Assembly: GCA_041603535.1 (NCBI GenBank)
Contig: JBFIEE010000037.1
Span: forward strand, 1-36,325
Direction of reading: 5' to 3'
Length of the DNA: 36,325 nt
From: HB2-32-21 sp041603535
Lineage (GTDB): Bacteria; Pseudomonadota; Gammaproteobacteria; Pseudomonadales; Porticoccaceae
A program made the position numbers and the translations under genes. Below, piece after piece: positions 35,112-36,325 of the stretch (positions are counted from its first letter, which is position 1; each line of letters starts with the position of its first letter). A model generated the notes under the pieces. It was not told the origin of the DNA, searched no databases, and saw only the letters and a program-made list of their open reading frames with translations.

Positions 35112-36325
35112 ATGGCAATTTCAACCGTCGCAACAGACGAGAAGCAGGTTTTTACGGTCAGTCAGCTTAATCGCCGGGCTCGCCAACTGCTTGAAACCCA
35201 CCTGTCACTGCTCTGGGTCGAGGGCGAATTAAGTAATCTGGCCAGACCGTCTTCCGGCCACTGGTACTTCTCCCTCAAGGACGCCAATGCGCAGATCCGC
35301 TGCGCCATGTTTAACAACCGCAACCGGGCGGTGAACTTTCGCCCCGAAGACGGCCAGCAGGTGCTGGTGCGCGGGCGCGTCAGCCTGTACGAAAACCGCG
35401 GCGATTACCAACTCATAGTTGAGCACGTTGAACCGGCTGGCCTCGGCGCGCTGCAACGCCGTTTCGAACTGTTGAAAGCCAAACTGGCGGCGGAAGGCCT
35501 GTTCAGCGACGTACTGAAGCACCCCCTGCCTCAGTTTGCCAGGCATATCGGCGTCATCACCTCACCCAGCGGCGCGGCGGTAAGAGATGTGTTGCATGTC
35601 TTGCAGCGACGCTTCCCGGCCTTACCCGTCACCATTTATCCTACGCCCGTACAGGGCAACGCGGCCGCGCCCGCCATCGTCAAAGCCATTGAACTGGCCA
35701 ATACGCGAAATGAATGTGATCTGCTCATCCTGACACGGGGTGGTGGTTCACTAGAAGACCTGTGGCCGTTTAACGAAGAAACGGTGGCGCGCGCCATTGC
35801 CGCCAGTTCGATCCCGATTATTTCGGCGGTCGGTCACGAGACGGATACCACCATTGCAGATTTTGTCGCAGATGCTCGGGCACCGACACCCTCCGCTGCC
35901 GCAGAATTGGCCAGCCCCGATGCCCAGGACTTGATGCAGACTCTACAGGGCTACCAAAACTGGTTTAACCAGCAGGCCAACTCACGCCTTACCGATGCAG
36001 TGCGGGCTTTACTCGGTTTACGCAAGCGCCTGCGTCATCCCAGCGACATCCTTAACAAGCAGGGCCAGCACCTGGATCATCTGGAAATAAGGCTGATGAA
36101 AAGCCTGCAACACCGGTTCCAGGACTACCGGTTGCGACTTGAACAACTAATAACGCGTTATCAGGCACGGGCACCCCAGGCCCAGGTCGCGCGTTTCGCA
36201 CAGCGCGCCAGTTATCTGGAAGCACGTTTATACGCCGCCATGAACCATTTAATAAAACGCAAGAATGACGAGTTTGCCACCAGCGCCGCGCTGTTGCAGG
36301 CAGTGAGCCCGCTCAACACCCTGCA
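35112..36325 (+). CDS. xseA: Exodeoxyribonuclease VII large subunit (3' end outside window)
   Basis: With XseB it degrades single-stranded DNA into oligonucleotides in both directions. The ATG at 35112 starts MAISTVATDEKQVFTVSQLN. About 404 of the usual ~450 residues are visible. The N-terminal OB fold has LWVEGELSNLARPSSGHWYF. The catalytic core contains HIGVITSPSGAAVRDVLHVL, the DLLILTRGGGSLEDLWPFNEE region and SAVGHETDTTIADFVADARAPTPSAAAEL. The rest is a coiled-coil-forming helical segment. The frame stays open to the window edge. Confidence 0.96.
   Translation, partial: MAISTVATDEKQVFTVSQLNRRARQLLETHLSLLWVEGELSNLARPSSGHWYFSLKDANAQIRCAMFNNRNRAVNFRPEDGQQVLVRGRVSLYENRGDYQLIVEHVEPAGLGALQRRFELLKAKLAAEGLFSDVLKHPLPQFARHIGVITSPSGAAVRDVLHVLQRRFPALPVTIYPTPVQGNAAAPAIVKAIELANTRNECDLLILTRGGGSLEDLWPFNEETVARAIAASSIPIISAVGHETDTTIADFVADARAPTPSAAAELASPDAQDLMQTLQGYQNWFNQQANSRLTDAVRALLGLRKRLRHPSDILNKQGQHLDHLEIRLMKSLQHRFQDYRLRLEQLITRYQARAPQAQVARFAQRASYLEARLYAAMNHLIKRKNDEFATSAALLQAVSPLNTL

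Noticed and set aside
1..36325. CRISPR array, tRNA or rRNA genes, transposase or integrase
   Set aside because: No regularly spaced repeats, cloverleaf sequences, rRNA signatures or recombinase motifs were seen on either strand.

Overview
The window reads as chromosome of a gammaproteobacterium, probably environmental or marine. The right end has a typical gammaproteobacterial housekeeping arrangement: guaA and guaB on the minus strand, with xseA divergent from guaB. Other proteins (a DUF1329 protein, a complete MlaFEDCB set) also fit a Gram-negative proteobacterium. No tRNA, rRNA, CRISPR array, integrase or transposase was recognised. Genus assignment is not possible from the sequence alone.

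Layout. (1) 1-3329, minus: PEP synthase (C-terminus outside the window) and transaldolase. (2) 3568-7339, plus: a two-CBS-domain protein, then a tightly packed mlaFEDCB phospholipid-transport operon. (3) 7453-14232, plus: four translationally coupled genes (VTT-domain membrane protein, (alpha/alpha)6 glycosidase-like protein, GT4 glycosyltransferase, and a fusion of an alkaline-phosphatase-superfamily domain with an EEP phosphodiesterase domain). I do not recognise this set as a named system and consider it the best candidate for something undescribed. (4) 14534-26218: phosphoketolase (minus), a DUF211 / VIT-like / P-type ATPase operon (plus), acetate kinase (minus), a second and different P-type ATPase and an orphan HypE (minus). 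(5) 26215-27072: gene debris, namely tails or pieces of hypD, a CBS protein, possibly a DnaQ-like exonuclease, and the 3' end of guaA. (6) 27466-31397, minus: DUF1329 protein, a truncated dps and katG. (7) 31619-36325: guaA, guaB and partial xseA.

How it fits together. Phosphoketolase makes acetyl phosphate from pentose or fructose phosphates, and acetate kinase converts it to acetate plus ATP. Transaldolase recycles sugar phosphates and PEP synthase supports the gluconeogenic direction. Together with ion-pumping P-type ATPases, CBS sensor domains and an orphan hydrogenase-maturation protein, the region looks like an energy-stress or low-oxygen accessory island (inference). The Mla operon and the four-gene set add an envelope-lipid theme.

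The last 242 bp of guaA are duplicated as a direct repeat (26831-27072 and 31620-31861; no gaps, about ten mismatches). One end of the duplication falls exactly at the guaA stop codon. This is the pattern left by integration of a mobile island at the 3' end of guaA, a known integration hotspot. It brackets katG, dps' and the DUF1329 gene, and may also mark the edge of the larger accessory region to its left.
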